Shown here piece after piece: positions 19,740 to 30,706 of a stretch of 64,000 bases of DNA; within the stretch, counting starts at the first letter, position 1; each line of letters starts with the position of its first letter. The stretch is from Pyrenophora tritici-repentis. Taxonomy: Eukaryota > Ascomycota > Dothideomycetes > Pleosporales > Pleosporaceae. The notes below the pieces were generated by a model, which worked only from the letters and a program-made list of their open reading frames with translations, was not told the origin of the DNA and ran no database searches. The DNA is taken from positions 3,472,001 through 3,536,000 of the forward strand of contig NC_089391.1 in the NCBI RefSeq assembly GCF_003171515.1, given 5' to 3'. The position numbers were made by a program, and so were the translations under genes.

Positions 19740-20550
19740 TTATTCTTGTCCTTCTTTCTCTCTTTCTTCGTCTTTGGCGTCCACGTAGCGTTTCTCGTAC
19801 CGCTCCGGTATATAGTCAATGTACTTCATCACAGTGACGATGCTAGTATCCAAGGTTTCATATTTCCATATTTCCTCGCCGTGCACGTCGTCCACCGGGG
19901 CTACACATGTATCCCCTCCCAGCTCTCGGCATTCTCTTGGGTGGTTATGATATGGATTTTTCCCATAAAACTGGAAATCGCCCCGACTAGGAATCTCTGC
20001 GTCAAAACATGAGATTAACTCGATATCCTCACAGGGTGTGTGCTCTTCCCAGCCAGGCTGAATAGAGTCTAGGAACGCATTTATGTCCCCCTCATATGTG
20101 TTCCCCCGCTCCGGCAATAACAGGGGCCCTACACTGAGCCATTTGTGATTGCGATTCGCTTTGTTGCACTCGTTGAACTGTCCAGGGTGAATTTCCACCT
20201 TGTACCCTGTCTTCACAGCCTCAAGAAACTTCTTCTGCTTTATCCAATCTTTCACATCATCCAAACCAAAGAAGTCAGCGTGAGCCATGAGCTTATTGTA
20301 TCCGACGTAGCCAAAACCCTTCTCTCGTGACCACGGCAATGAACAGACACTAGGTCGCTTGATATGAGCGAACAGCGTCAGCCATATGTCGGAATCCGCA
20401 TCGATGGGCAGCGCTCCGTCGGGAAGCAAGTCAACGGACTATTTTCTATTGAAAAGTTGCTCGAAGAATCGGCCGAGTAAGAGAATCGATTTTTGCGCTC
20501 GAAATTTGCGGCCGTTAACGTCGAGGATAATATGGTCGGTTTGGGGAAGT
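19740..20550 (-). pseudogene. BTB/POZ (T1-type) protein, N-terminal part interrupted
   Basis: The longest open part (20429-19740, about 229 aa) starts in the middle of a T1/KCTD-like BTB domain: DGALPIDADSDIW, then HIKRPSVCSLPW, KGFGYVGYNKL and DVKDWIKQKKFLEAVKT. These match, block for block, the intact BTB gene at 34014-34833. The missing front of the domain (DHIILDVNGRKFRAQKSIL) lies directly upstream in the same frame, at about 20455-20545, but an in-frame TAG at 20439-20441 separates the two. A further TAA lies before it, and no splice pair was found that removes both. Either the gene is inactivated or I have missed an intron. The C-terminal half is an unrecognised acidic domain. Confidence 0.6.
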
Positions 20551-20640
20551 TAAGTTAGGATGGGATTAAGAAGGCGCGATCGGAGCATGCGAGACATCTA
20601 CGTCCATGGCATTGGAGTTGGAAGCCATTCTCAAGTATGT

Positions 20641-21444
20641 CCTCTGAGAGGGAAGTGACAATGGAGTGTGTAAGTGGTCTTATTAAGGGTCAAGGAGATG
20701 ATGAAGCGTGTACAAAAGGTACGGCAGTCGCGTTCGAGACGCGCCAAGACGTCACCCCACATGTCGTCACCGGTGGTTCATCGCGTCAGCGTCATCGACG
20801 TCTTCCTACCCATCAATTGCTAACTTCTACACTTTCATAGTTTCTGGAGGGTTCTTTTTCTCTCTCTCCGTGTGCGAGACAAATTATAGCTCTGGACCGC
20901 CGATCTTAGTCATGTCCGCCCTCAGTAATGCTTACTATTTCTCATTGGCGACTTATGCTTAGTATTGAGTTCGCTCCACAGTCAAGATTCCGTATTTTCT
21001 GAAATACAGTCTATTTTCTGTCTCAGGTCTCCAGAAAACACCGTCTAGCAATCATTGGCGCAAGTACATCTATGCAGAGTACTAACAATCAAAATCATAA
21101 TGTCCACAAAATGCATGAGTTTAGAGGCGTGTTAACTATAACGTTGCTCCCTAGCGCGTTTTAGCAGCTAGAAGGCCTCAAGAGTATAAAACCACAAGTG
21201 AATAGAATGCAGACACACAAGGCGCGGGCCTGGGGCGGTGAAAGGTGAAGACCCTTAATCATACCTTTCACACTTTCGGTGCAAGCGTAAACGGAAATGC
21301 GACTCGTCACCGCAATTTGCGCGCATTCATTCACAGCCCCCGCCAAACCGAAGAGTGTTTCGCGCAGATACTACGTTCAAAAAAGGCGTGTTATAACCAA
21401 GCTCCTCACACCCGTACAAGACAAAACTCTGCACTGCAACGACG
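20641..21444. other. Intergenic stretch
   Basis: No convincing open frame; short frames at 20637-20962 have no domains. It ends in the promoter and leader of the 21445 gene. Confidence 0.4.
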
Positions 21445-21942
21445 ATGGACATCTGGAATGACCCCGACGATGAGATTCCTACAGCCAATGCCGATACTCC
21501 TATGACCGACAACGAGAGTCCTACAGCCAGCACCGTCGGTCTGGGATCCCCACCCGTGTCATCAGACTCCTCCAACTCCTCTGAGCTACGTCCCCCGCTG
21601 CGCAAATCCCCACTCACCCAAGATCAAATCGACCGCATCGCCCTCTACATACTGTGTAGTGAGTACGTCTCAGCCACCGAGAACAAAATCGTGGACATTC
21701 AGGTTCACATTGGACGCGAATGCGACCAGCCGGGTGCGAAGGGTCTCAAGAAGGATCTAGCCAAGGCGCAGTCAACCTTACACAAGCTCAAGGAAGAGAA
21801 AAAGAGGAACGTGTGTGCGCTCAGTCAAGAACAAGAGAGGCTAAAGAAGTCGGTGGGAGAGGGCGCAGAACTAGCCAAGAAGCAGTTGAAGGAGATTGAT
21901 GTCTATCTAGAGAGGGTGAAGACGAGGCCCTGTCTGCGCTAA
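21445..21942 (+). CDS. Small acidic protein with C-terminal coiled coil
   Basis: Single exon, 165 aa. The first 55 residues are acidic and rich in serine, threonine and proline, probably disordered. Residues 60-155 form a long charged helix with heptads (KKDLAKAQSTLHKLKEEKKR and SQEQERLKKSV blocks). No signal peptide or catalytic motif. The family was not recognised. The coiled coil suggests a structural or binding role. Confidence 0.55.
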   Translation: MDIWNDPDDEIPTANADTPMTDNESPTASTVGLGSPPVSSDSSNSSELRPPLRKSPLTQDQIDRIALYILCSEYVSATENKIVDIQVHIGRECDQPGAKGLKKDLAKAQSTLHKLKEEKKRNVCALSQEQERLKKSVGEGAELAKKQLKEIDVYLERVKTRPCLR

Positions 21943-22244
21943 TTGTTGCGCGATCTGTAGATGATCATGGCGACTTAAAAGACTGGAAGTTTGGACATTT
22001 GGACTCGGCATTTGGCCTGGTCATGTCTGTATGAGAGGCTACACGATCTCTTGGATCGCCTTCCCAATGCTTGGCAGTTTTTGTACTTTTACGAAGGGCG
22101 CGGCGGGCAAGGCCGTCTTGTGTCCACTGGAATACCCAACATGAGAAATGAAGAGCGCTGCTAGATGCGCCAGTAGTCACAAGCTGATAAGAACAAACGT
22201 CATACCTCTCAGAACTTTACTTGTCCAAGAATAAATACGAGCTC
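21943..22244. other. Stretch between the coiled-coil gene and the miniature LTR element
   Basis: 3' flank of the 21445 gene. No gene is seen. It ends with AGCTC (22240-22244), the left target duplication of the miniature element. Confidence 0.5.
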
Positions 22245-22307
22245 TGTTGAGACAAAAAGTGAACACACTTTGCCCCTGCGTTGATTGGTACATATACCTT
22301 CTCAACA
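22245..22307 (-). repeat. Miniature element 3' LTR (63 bp)
   Basis: Identical to 22505-22567. The minus strand starts TGTTGAGAAGGTATATG and ends TTTTGTCTCAACA, with inverted termini TGTTGAGA/TCTCAACA. Confidence 0.9.
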
Positions 22308-22504
22308 CACCCCCGCAATTAAGGCAGGGAGACAAAGTAATGCGAGTGGTTTGCAACGCAGGCCCTTCACGGTGCTGACTCCGGCTCTGGCCCTACTCGG
22401 CGCTGGCCTCATGCTCTGACCCTTACTCGGCTCTGGTCACTCACCCAACCAGCAGTTCCTTCGCGAACATGCTGATGCGCTGAAAGCGACCCGGGCTCAT
22501 AACC

Positions 22505-22567
22505 TGTTGAGACAAAAAGTGAACACACTTTGCCCCTGCGTTGATTGGTACATATACCTTCTCAACA
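22505..22567 (-). repeat. Miniature element 5' LTR (63 bp)
   Basis: Identical to 22245-22307. It is adjoined on its inner side by the initiator tRNA-Met type primer site and on its outer side by the target duplication AGCTC. Confidence 0.9.
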
Positions 22568-23104
22568 AGCTCGTTAATATGGCAAAATTCCCACTCCCCG
22601 CGTATCGCCCCATCATATCGCATATCCGATACGAGAGATCCGGGGAAAGATAGATTAGCCAGCTCGCTAAGCAATGCAGCAGAACATAGCCATATGAAGG
22701 CTTCCGCAGCAGCCAAACAATGGTGACTGTATGTGCTCCGAAGCACATCGCTTCAGCCAATGCCTAGAAGTGAGTGTGCCAGCTGGTGGTGCTGGTCTAA
22801 TAGCGCAGATTGGTAGGTGTGCGCATCAAGCTATCTTTGGCATGCGATGGAAGCAGTCTGAAGATAGAGATTCTTGCAACAACGATGTCAGCGGCGTTTT
22901 GGTTACGAAGTCGCAGGTACATAGATCGCAGACTTCTCGCTCTGGTCCTTCCAGTGCACCATAACCACAGCATCCCTAGCATCGCGATATTTGGATACCA
23001 ACTTTCCATCATACCCTACACTCTACCTAAGTACCTCGCAAGCTGCACTCCAATACCAATCAACCCTGCCAATAAACTCCAGCAATCAATCCGACCGACC
23101 GAAC
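22568..23104. other. Promoter-side flank of a small secreted protein gene
   Basis: Open frames on the minus strand (22441-22760) run into the miniature element and are not supported. The right end is the leader of the 23105 gene, rich in C and A, with CAATCAATCC just before the start. Confidence 0.4.
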
Positions 23105-23329
23105 ATGCATCTCACCATCCTCACCACAGCGGCCTTGAATTCCCTCACCCTGGCCCTTGCCGCGCCAAAAGACCCTTACCCAGCACCCTGTGGCCGCTCT
23201 ACGCCATCAGGCATTTGCACGACGCAACCCACGTGCGTAAAGAAGGGCGGTTTCTATGTGCAGAGGGATTGTCCCTTTTATAATGTGCAGGATGTTGGGT
23301 GTTGTTATGATATCGCGGATGGGAAGTAG
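23105..23329 (+). CDS. Small secreted cysteine-rich protein, effector candidate
   Basis: Single exon, 74 aa. The start chosen is the ATG at 23105 because it opens a signal peptide (MHLTILTTAALNSLTLALAA, cleavage expected near residue 20); the open frame extends further upstream without a signal. The mature protein is about 54 aa with six cysteines spaced C-x8-C-x5-C-x11-C-x9-C-C, an even number that fits three disulphides. The ending CCYDIADGK is polar. Small size, secretion and cysteine content are usual criteria for fungal effectors or surface peptides. No named family was recognised. The miniature LTR element lies 537 bp upstream. Confidence 0.7.
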   Translation: MHLTILTTAALNSLTLALAAPKDPYPAPCGRSTPSGICTTQPTCVKKGGFYVQRDCPFYNVQDVGCCYDIADGK

Positions 23330-24174
23330 AGGGGTAACAGGATGGAAGGGGGGAGGGATGTGGTGATGGAGGATCTGGGATGGGAACTGTATTCTGAATA
23401 TGCAATCAGAAAATGTGTAGTCTTGGTGCTGGGGCGAAAGAGAAATGTTCAAAAGTTCTGGTAGTGTCCGGGTCATGCTGTTGTGTGTTGTTGAGTCTGT
23501 GTTTACGGTAGCCTTGAATCAGGACCCAGTGTGCGGGATATCTTTTTTGACAATAACCCGGTGCTCGGTTGCGCGATAGGCAGTCAATTGTCCAGGTTGA
23601 TCCTCCTTTCTCTACACGTCTCTTACATGCAGTGCGGATACAGGAGGTCGGATGAAGGGACGGCAGGCACAGATACCGAGGCACCGTTATGTAAGCGCGG
23701 CTTCTGGCGATCGGCCGTCATCGGATTTGAGTTCCGCATCTCTCCGGCGCAATTTCTGGTCTTATGATTCACGAAATTTTGCAGATCCCCACAAACCCAA
23801 ATAACCACATTTTCCACTTTAACAGGATTCTGTTGCCCTTTGCACGCCACCTTTACCCTGCAACAACTCGCTACCACCAGACTGGTGTCTGGTACCGCAC
23901 CTCCACTTTGGAACTACCGGCCATTACCCCAAATTATCAAAAACGCCACAATGGATTCAAAATTCGAAGCGGACTGCTAGGCGCCTGTCAGAGTGCAGAA
24001 AGCTACATCAACGTTTCGGCGTGAAAGCCAAGTACGTCACGTCAGCATGCGTCCCGTCATGACAACGACTCCAGATATTGTTGTTGTGTCACGCTTGGCC
24101 TATGATGGCCTTACCTTTTGTTATACAGCCGCGGATACCCCTGCTCATCACTATCCAGGAGTTTCACGGTCCCT
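23330..24174. other. Intergenic stretch
   Basis: 3' flank of the small secreted protein gene and 5' flank of the 24175 gene. Overlapping short frames on both strands have no domains. No repeat was recognised. Confidence 0.4.
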
Positions 24175-25326
24175 ATGGCTCCTCCTTCAGCGTGTCATAC
24201 CTTGACCGCTAACTCACACCAACTCAAAAACACTCACGATGGGGACTACCCCAAGACCACGTACCCGAAAGTACCCAAGCGCAGGAGGTCGCGAGGGGGG
24301 CTGGTGGAGATGCGTAAGAAGTATCGAAAAGGTAACCTGGTGGCGCAGAGCCCACGATGTCCTCTCCTCGAGGTTTTCCAAGAGTATGGTTTACTGGAGA
24401 ACATCTTGTCGAACCTTTCCTCGGACGACCTACTGGCCCTACTTTTGTCATCAAAGTCTATACATGGAGCGATTGTTCCGCAGTCAGGCAGCTTGGAGAA
24501 TCTTCTAGGTAGGCTGAGTTGTTCCGGAAAGGGTGTGAAAATCCGCAAGAAGTACCACAAAAAGTCGTGTTTCTTTGACGCGTATAACTGCACCGAGCAT
24601 GTCACTTGCGGTGCTACACAAAATGGCGTTGAATCGAAGCCTTGCGTCAAATGCAAAGTCACGACATGCGACGAATGCCGCATCCACTGTGTTTACCAAA
24701 GTATTTTCGAAAAGCCATGCGAGGACGACGAGTTGCCCAACTTCAGCGGCTTTGTTATGTTGTCTTCTTCGGAAGTACCCATCCTAAGTCCGCACCACCT
24801 TGCAGTCGATCAGTCGGAACCCTATTGGCAGAAACCGACAGCTGGACTAGTCGCCCCACATCATGATCAAGGGTTCATCGACATTCCATGCGACGAAGAC
24901 AGTTATGGTCCACCAGAGTGTGTTGAACGCCTTCTAGACGTGGATCTTGGGCAACATAATTTGGCTGGTCCAGGATCTTCAAGTGTGGCTGCCCCATCAC
25001 CCGTTCTGAAATCCTTGCACAAAGTTACCGAACGAAGAAAGCGCTGGTTCTGCGATACTTGTATCCCTTCTGATGTTGAGAAACGTAGGGAAGGATGCCA
25101 AATGTATACGTGTCAATGCAGTCTAAGAAGTCGCTTTCTCGATCGATGGCTATGTTTACGATGTTACGAAGCAGAAGAGGCCACCCTTTCCACAGCCTTT
25201 CCCAACCACACGAAACACTGCAGCTGTGGACAGCAGTCTGGACGCGAAACCTGCTTGTGGTGTTGGGGAGAAATATTGCGTCCCGATATTGACCATAACA
25301 CTCACGCGGTTCTTCACACAAACTAA
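24175..25326 (+). CDS. F-box-like protein with cysteine-rich zinc-binding region
   Basis: 383 aa from the first in-frame ATG; the true start could be later, or there could be an upstream intron, because the first 45 residues look unlike conserved protein. Residues 70-115 resemble an F-box (GLLENILSNLSSDDLLALLL). Several CxxC pairs follow: CVKCKVTTCDEC near residue 165, CDTC and CQCSLRSRFLDRWLCLRC near 295-335, and CSCGQ and CLWCWGE near 355-370. This suggests two or more zinc sites. F-box proteins join substrates to SCF ubiquitin ligases; that role here is inference. A related gene follows 500 bp downstream in the same direction, so the pair arose by tandem duplication. Confidence 0.65.
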   Translation: MAPPSACHTLTANSHQLKNTHDGDYPKTTYPKVPKRRRSRGGLVEMRKKYRKGNLVAQSPRCPLLEVFQEYGLLENILSNLSSDDLLALLLSSKSIHGAIVPQSGSLENLLGRLSCSGKGVKIRKKYHKKSCFFDAYNCTEHVTCGATQNGVESKPCVKCKVTTCDECRIHCVYQSIFEKPCEDDELPNFSGFVMLSSSEVPILSPHHLAVDQSEPYWQKPTAGLVAPHHDQGFIDIPCDEDSYGPPECVERLLDVDLGQHNLAGPGSSSVAAPSPVLKSLHKVTERRKRWFCDTCIPSDVEKRREGCQMYTCQCSLRSRFLDRWLCLRCYEAEEATLSTAFPNHTKHCSCGQQSGRETCLWCWGEILRPDIDHNTHAVLHTN

Positions 25327-25833
25327 ACATCCACGGATGTTCTCGAGATGCCGGAGTAGGTTAGCACTTGTCAAAACCTCCAGCACGGTCAACCAAGCAG
25401 CCAACAACCGCATACTCCACTCTTTTCTTGGGTCTTGGGATTTCCTTTCTCTGCTACCTTTTCAAGAAATAGTTCCATATACCCCTCCCTGTAACATCAC
25501 TGTGTATAATCCATAATGTTTTCGTTCTCACTCCAGCGTCATGACTCCTCTTACCTGTTGTTGATGTACATAGCTTGTCCCAGATACCGACAGCGTAACC
25601 TGACAGCATCAAGATGAGGCACTGCAAACGGCCACCTGACTTGAATCTCATGTGTTGGACCTCATGTGGTTTCCTACCGCCGTCCTTTGATACTAGCAAA
25701 CAATACACCCTGCCCACGTGGCGTGCTAGTCGGTTTGTTCATATTCTACGGTGTCATTCTCACACAGCTTACAAGCAACATGATAACATAAGAGGCGCTC
25801 TCTCTTCCACTGGATTGTGTCCGTTAAGCCACC
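25327..25833. other. Spacer between the two cysteine-rich paralogues
   Basis: About 500 bp. Short frames only; it should contain the promoter of the second paralogue. No motif was recognised. Confidence 0.4.
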
Positions 25834-26916
25834 ATGTCGGACAATACTAATCGCATCGTACAGGCTCTGAGCCAACCGCCTATCCTCGATTCTCTGTCTT
25901 GTTACACGTCAACTACCACCCTTGTTCGTCTAGGTCTTGTGTGCCGCACGATTGGATTAGAGATGCTCGATGAAAGAAGCAAAGTCAAAGAAGTTTTGCT
26001 GAAGCGCACGAGGTGCGACGGCGTTGGGATGCGCATTCGTGGCATTTTTCACAAGCCGCCACCAGATAACTGGCGACCTCTCCATACTACGCCCAGATGC
26101 CAAGCAGATAATCTAGAATACAAAGAGCGCCCCTGCGATACATGTGGGGCCATGACGTGCGATGAATGCCGCGCTCATCTTGTCTATCGTCAGAACACTT
26201 GGGATTCTGACATCTACCCAGGCTTGTTGCGCTGTTGCTATGTCCTACTAGATTCTGAACTACGCAGTGTGTGCCGAACAGACCCAGGAGGGCGCACTTC
26301 GAATGCCTTTGGCTACTTTGACTGGGATGAGAGCATCATCCACAACGACCTGGGATATGGTCAGCCCGAGGCGGCTCACTTAAGCATTCCACTTGCTTTG
26401 GAAAATGAATTATTCTTCCTCACCTGATACCCCCCTAGCATCGAGAGCTTTATGGAAGCTAGACTCAGTAGTGTCTTTCGGACTGGAGTATTTGACATAG
26501 ACACGCCAAGAGACATCATAAATCACATCATTGAAGATCCCATTCTTCGAGCCTCAGAATCTCGGAAGCGCTTCTGCTGTCACGGCTGTTGGAAAACAGA
26601 AATCAGCCACAAAGAAGTCTGCGGGTGCTCATTTAAGAAGCGCCTCTACGACCGCTGGACTTGTCTCCGATGCCATCTGGACGAGTGGGTTAGAGAAAAC
26701 GATTATCGAGTCAAAGCGCATATACAAATGGCACCATCATTGCAACCATACTTTGATTACATCCTCGCATGGTTAAATGGACCCGAAGACAAGCCAATCC
26801 AACCATTGAGCACGCACACACTGATAGACGAGGAAAGCGTTTGCTTGTGTGGCAAACCGCCAGAAATGGTATATTGTGGCTGGTGCAAAAGGCTCATTTC
26901 GGCCTTTTTAGGGTAG
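25834..26916 (+). pseudogene. Cysteine-rich F-box-like paralogue interrupted by a stop
   Basis: Reading from the ATG at 25834, the protein parallels its neighbour at 24175: CDTCGAMTCDECRAHLVY matches the neighbour's CVKCKVTTCDECRIHCVY, and later CGCSFKKRLYDRWTCLRCHL matches CQCSLRSRFLDRWLCLRCYE. An in-frame TGA at 26425-26427 cuts it after 197 aa. The frame stays open from there to 26916, and the homologous C-terminal zinc motifs all lie beyond the stop. I tested the few GT-AG pairs that could remove the TGA, and none keeps frame. It is either an inactivated copy or a truncated protein. A recent single-base change is likely because the rest is well preserved. Confidence 0.6.
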
Positions 26917-28830
26917 ATCAAGATGCGATGGAGGCTCCTCCGGTATGAGTGCACATGGAATACGACTCGTGAGCGAAGTTACATGGCACTAGCCGAGCAT
27001 AACATGTAGCGAATACCACTTGACCTGATCCTGATGTTTTCCGCCACCGAGGTGAAACTCAATGACTAGTGTGGAACATGTCTGGACTCGGGGCTGTAAG
27101 CGGAAAGTTCCTGGTTTTTGATTAGGTCTCGCTCAACCTGGAGCGTGAGCAGTGACCAAGCAGGGTAAGATATGCGATTCTAGAATTTCTTTTGCTTACA
27201 AACGGTGTATTGAAAACGTTGAGACACACGTTGGGCCATGATATTGGGTACCCAGCTCCAGATCGGCGTTGTCGTTGTGCGTAGTCGATCTTGTCAAGGT
27301 ACGTCATTCGTGTATTATACCGGAACGCGCGTTGTACGCAGACATGCCAAGCGTGTACTTTTGCCAAACCAGGGCAGGCTACTCCGCCAGGCTCCGACTA
27401 GTGTGCATGACTTCCATAGTGCCTTGGTGTCCTCATAGCATGTACATCACTCCCGGCACTAGGAATTAGTTTGACAAGCGTAAGCGCAGCCGTAAGCGAG
27501 TCGATTTGGAGCCAAGGCTCAACACAAGTGGACGACTAGGGCGGTGAAGTGAAGGGTCCAGGCCATGTGGTCTGGCTGCAGATGATATGATATTCTGGAA
27601 GTGGGCCAAGTTCGGAAGTGTTCATGCTTGTGGAAGCGTTCATCCGGGTGAGGCTCTTAGGCTTTTCCCCGATACTTGGGCGTGCGGTGGTGTTGGCGCA
27701 TGCACCATGGTGGACATGGCATTTGTCGCACGTGTGCCGCTAACCCTCGGCGTAAGACACGAACATGGACAGAGGACGAGTGGTGAGAGAGAATGGCGAC
27801 CAGGTCGGCGGAACGGCCGTCATCATCGTCATGACCAATACGGAGAGGGTGGCGATATCCAGGGACAAAACGTGTCATGGCCAGGAGTCAAGAATAAGCT
27901 TGCGAGCTCGAGGCGCGACAAGTGCGAACCCTGGGCCTTTGTGATTATCCAGCACCATGATAAGGGCCGACTTTGGTGTTGGAGTTCAACGGCTCTCCCT
28001 CTCGGGAGCGGGGACGCTAGCGGATCACTACTCGTTACGTCACGGGTAGGTTTCGTTCCTCGGGCAGCGTCACAAGAACTTGGCTCCACCAGCACCACTG
28101 CCACCGCGCATGGCCGCGATGGGGTGAGGCTCGAAAGTGTGCATGGATCGGCGACTTGTCAAAAGAGGGCTGAGCGATTAAAGACTTTGCGCATCGTCGG
28201 AGGAAGCCGTGTGTTGGTCCTACAACAGTATATACGCCGACCCCAGATTTTCTTGTAATGGCGGCGTCCATGCGTCTACTGGCAGTGGCAGCACGCTCCG
28301 GACAAATCTTCTGGCTTGTGCAGATGGAACAAATGGGCCTTTTCTTGAACCCTGGATGATGATGACGCTGCCCCGGCCGCCTTCTAGAATGGCAGTAATC
28401 GAATGATATAACGCTTCGCCTATCGCACCGCTGCGACACTGGCGGATCCAACCGGGAGCAAATTTCTTCCATGGACCTTCTAGCGTTCTTCTGGAAGAGC
28501 AGTCTTCGGCCCTATTTGACGCCCATTAATCGCGGCACTTTCTCATTGGTACGCTGCATGCACTCGACGTGCAAGGATCGCCCGAGCTGCAGCCCCGTCT
28601 CCACCTTTAGTTCCTAGCATCAGCCGCATTACTCTCTACCACGACTGCATTCTGCAGCCATTGATTCACTGCTTCTTCACCTTCCGACAAACTTCCCAAA
28701 TTGTGTCAGCATAAACTCACTTTCCCATCGCCACCGCGCCTGCTTTACGCCACCAGTGTACGATGACGGCATGAAAAACTCCGGTCCAACAACTTGATCC
28801 TCCCCAACAAACTAATCCCTTGGCCCTGAG
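26917..28830. other. Intergenic stretch upstream of the Zn2Cys6 regulator
   Basis: Long frames at 27587-28258 (+) and 28035-28472 (-) overlap each other, are arginine-, histidine- and glycine-rich and show no domain, so neither is called. The right end is a CT-rich leader before the regulator. Confidence 0.4.
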
Positions 28831-30706
28831 ATGGCCATGGCTCCGCGGAAAGGAACGCGACGAGCGTGTGATCCGTGTTCTATCAGTATGTCTTGATATC
28901 GTCACAACACCATGTGTCATGCAGCTAACGTACTTTTTCTCTACAGGAAAAGTCCGATGCGACGGCAATGACCCCTGTTCGAGATGCGAGGCTGCGAGGT
29001 AAAGAATCTCTGTACTAGCTTTCGTCCGAGAAACCCACTAACTTTGCACCTCACAATTCAGCTGGGACTGCACTTATCTCAAGACTCACGGAAAGAGCGG
29101 GCCCAAAGGCCCACGTCGAACCACCGAAGCTGCCATTAGGAGGCTGCAAGAACGCAGCAAGTGCAGCCGTGCGAACTCTAGAAGCAATAGCGAAACTAGC
29201 TACGATACCGGAAGTCCGGTCCCTGCAGACTTGCCCTACCTGGATCCCATTCCTCTTCTAAGCGACCATGATGCCGAATCCCGGGCCTGGCCGGATATCA
29301 AGAGCCCACCAGTCTCCGTTTCTCACCACCAGGAACCCCAGAGAATTTCCACAGCATGCTTGTCGCAATACCTGGAGCATTACCAGAAGCGTGGATATGG
29401 CATATGGCCAGTCGTCGACACCGATGCGCTCACCGGACGACTCCTGACGCATCCCAATGATTTCGAGGCCTACGCATTGGCAAATGCCATTTGTGCGGCT
29501 ATTGTGAGCCAGTTTTCCATCGGTATCGAGCCCGGCAGCCCAGTTGAAGGCCACTATCGCATTCCGAGTGCCGTTTTCGAATTTGAAGCCAAGAAAGCGA
29601 GGAACGAATCTGACCATTTGGAGAACGTCACCATCTACTCTTTACTTGGAAGCTTTTTTCTGCATGTTTACTCCGCAAATGTCGGACGTATGAATGCCTC
29701 CACCGTCTTGTTGGGAGAAGCAATCTTCAAAGCACACATCTTGGGTTTGCACAAGACCACGCACTACCAAACCTTGGCCGCTGAGCAGACACAATATGCT
29801 TTACGCGTTTACTGGCTTCTGTTCATCACTGAGAGAGCACATTCCTTGCAGCATGATGTGCCGACAACACTGAAACGAACTCCGGATCTTCCGCGACTCG
29901 AGGATTTACAAGATGGATCCGTTACACCTGCATTCGTCCAGCTCTGCCGTCTTTTCAACATCTTGGATGTCACCATCACCGCCGAACCTGCAAGTGCGCG
30001 CCAGGCGCTCGCACTAGCCCAGCAGCAACTTAGCTGCGATGAAGACCCCCGGAGCCTGGAGAATGAAATACAGCGCGCGGACATTACTATGACGCAGCAA
30101 TGGATGCGTATTTTCCTTTGGCAACATGCGCTCAACGTGACGAATTTGAGTAGCCGGGCCAGTCAGGATGAGGAGTTTTCGTTTCGCTTTCCGGCCAAGG
30201 TGGCGCAGAACGTGCTCTCGAATCTGAGCAGTCTCTCACGGCAGAGTGTTGAAGCGCATGGACCTGGCATGGTAGGACATAATTTCACCGACTTTGACTA
30301 ATTGACTAACGATATCTAGGAATCGAAGATATTTGACGTGGCCAACTCGCTCGCCGACGTCATGATGATAATGCCGTCCCTGAACCACGAATCGCGCTTC
30401 GACGTCGGCCCTAGAGACCTCATCCATTCGCTCGCGCAAGTGCTTGGTAATTTCCGCGGAGGAAACCCCTCTGTCATCAACATATTGCAAGGAAAATTGA
30501 CTACGCTTGGGTTTGCCGCCGGATCACCACAGAAATTGATTGATCTTTCATCGCCAGAGGAGGAGTATGAGGAATGGCACGGTCGAACCATGTCTGCGCC
30601 ATCAACGTACCCGTCTGGCCCACGAGAGACGCCCATATCGCCATCTCTCCAGTCAAGCATGAGCATGGACGGGTCGCTGATGCATCAACCGCACGGGTTC
30701 CAATGA
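28831..30706 (+). CDS. Zn(II)2Cys6 fungal transcription factor
   Basis: Four exons: 28831-28885, 28947-28998, 29062-30271 and 30320-30706, giving 567 aa. The three GT-AG introns are 48-63 nt, and the first two interrupt the DNA-binding domain. The zinc cluster is complete, with Cys 13, 16, 23, 29, 32 and 39 (C-x2-C-x6-C-x5-C-x2-C-x6-C), starting RACDPCSIRKVRCDG. It is followed by a basic GPKGPRR linker of the kind seen in sugar-utilisation regulators. The middle carries the fungal-specific regulatory domain, with YLEHYQKRGYGIWPVVD and VYWLLFITERAHSLQHDVP. The C-terminus is serine/proline-rich. It should bind CGG-type sites in the nucleus; the target pathway is unknown. A second ATG two codons downstream could also start it. 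Confidence 0.88.

Larger units (their letters stand above)
22245..22567 (-). mobile_element. Miniature LTR retrotransposon (TRIM/SMART-like), 323 bp
   Basis: Two identical 63-bp direct repeats, 22245-22307 and 22505-22567, each starting TGTTGAGA and ending TCTCAACA, enclose 197 bp. The right internal edge carries the primer site GGTTATGAGCCCGG (minus strand, 22491-22504), and the left internal edge carries a polypurine tract GCGGGGGTG (minus strand, from 22308). The flanks are the 5-bp target duplication AGCTC (22240-22244 and 22568-22572). No coding capacity exists. Every landmark of an LTR retrotransposon is present in 323 bp, which fits a terminal-repeat retrotransposon in miniature. Its ends and primer site match Copia-1, the likely source of enzymes. 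Confidence 0.88.

Noticed and set aside
27587..28258. 223-aa open frame upstream of the Zn2Cys6 gene
   Set aside because: Biased composition (G, R, H), no domain, overlaps an equally long antisense frame at 28035-28472, and has no exon logic.
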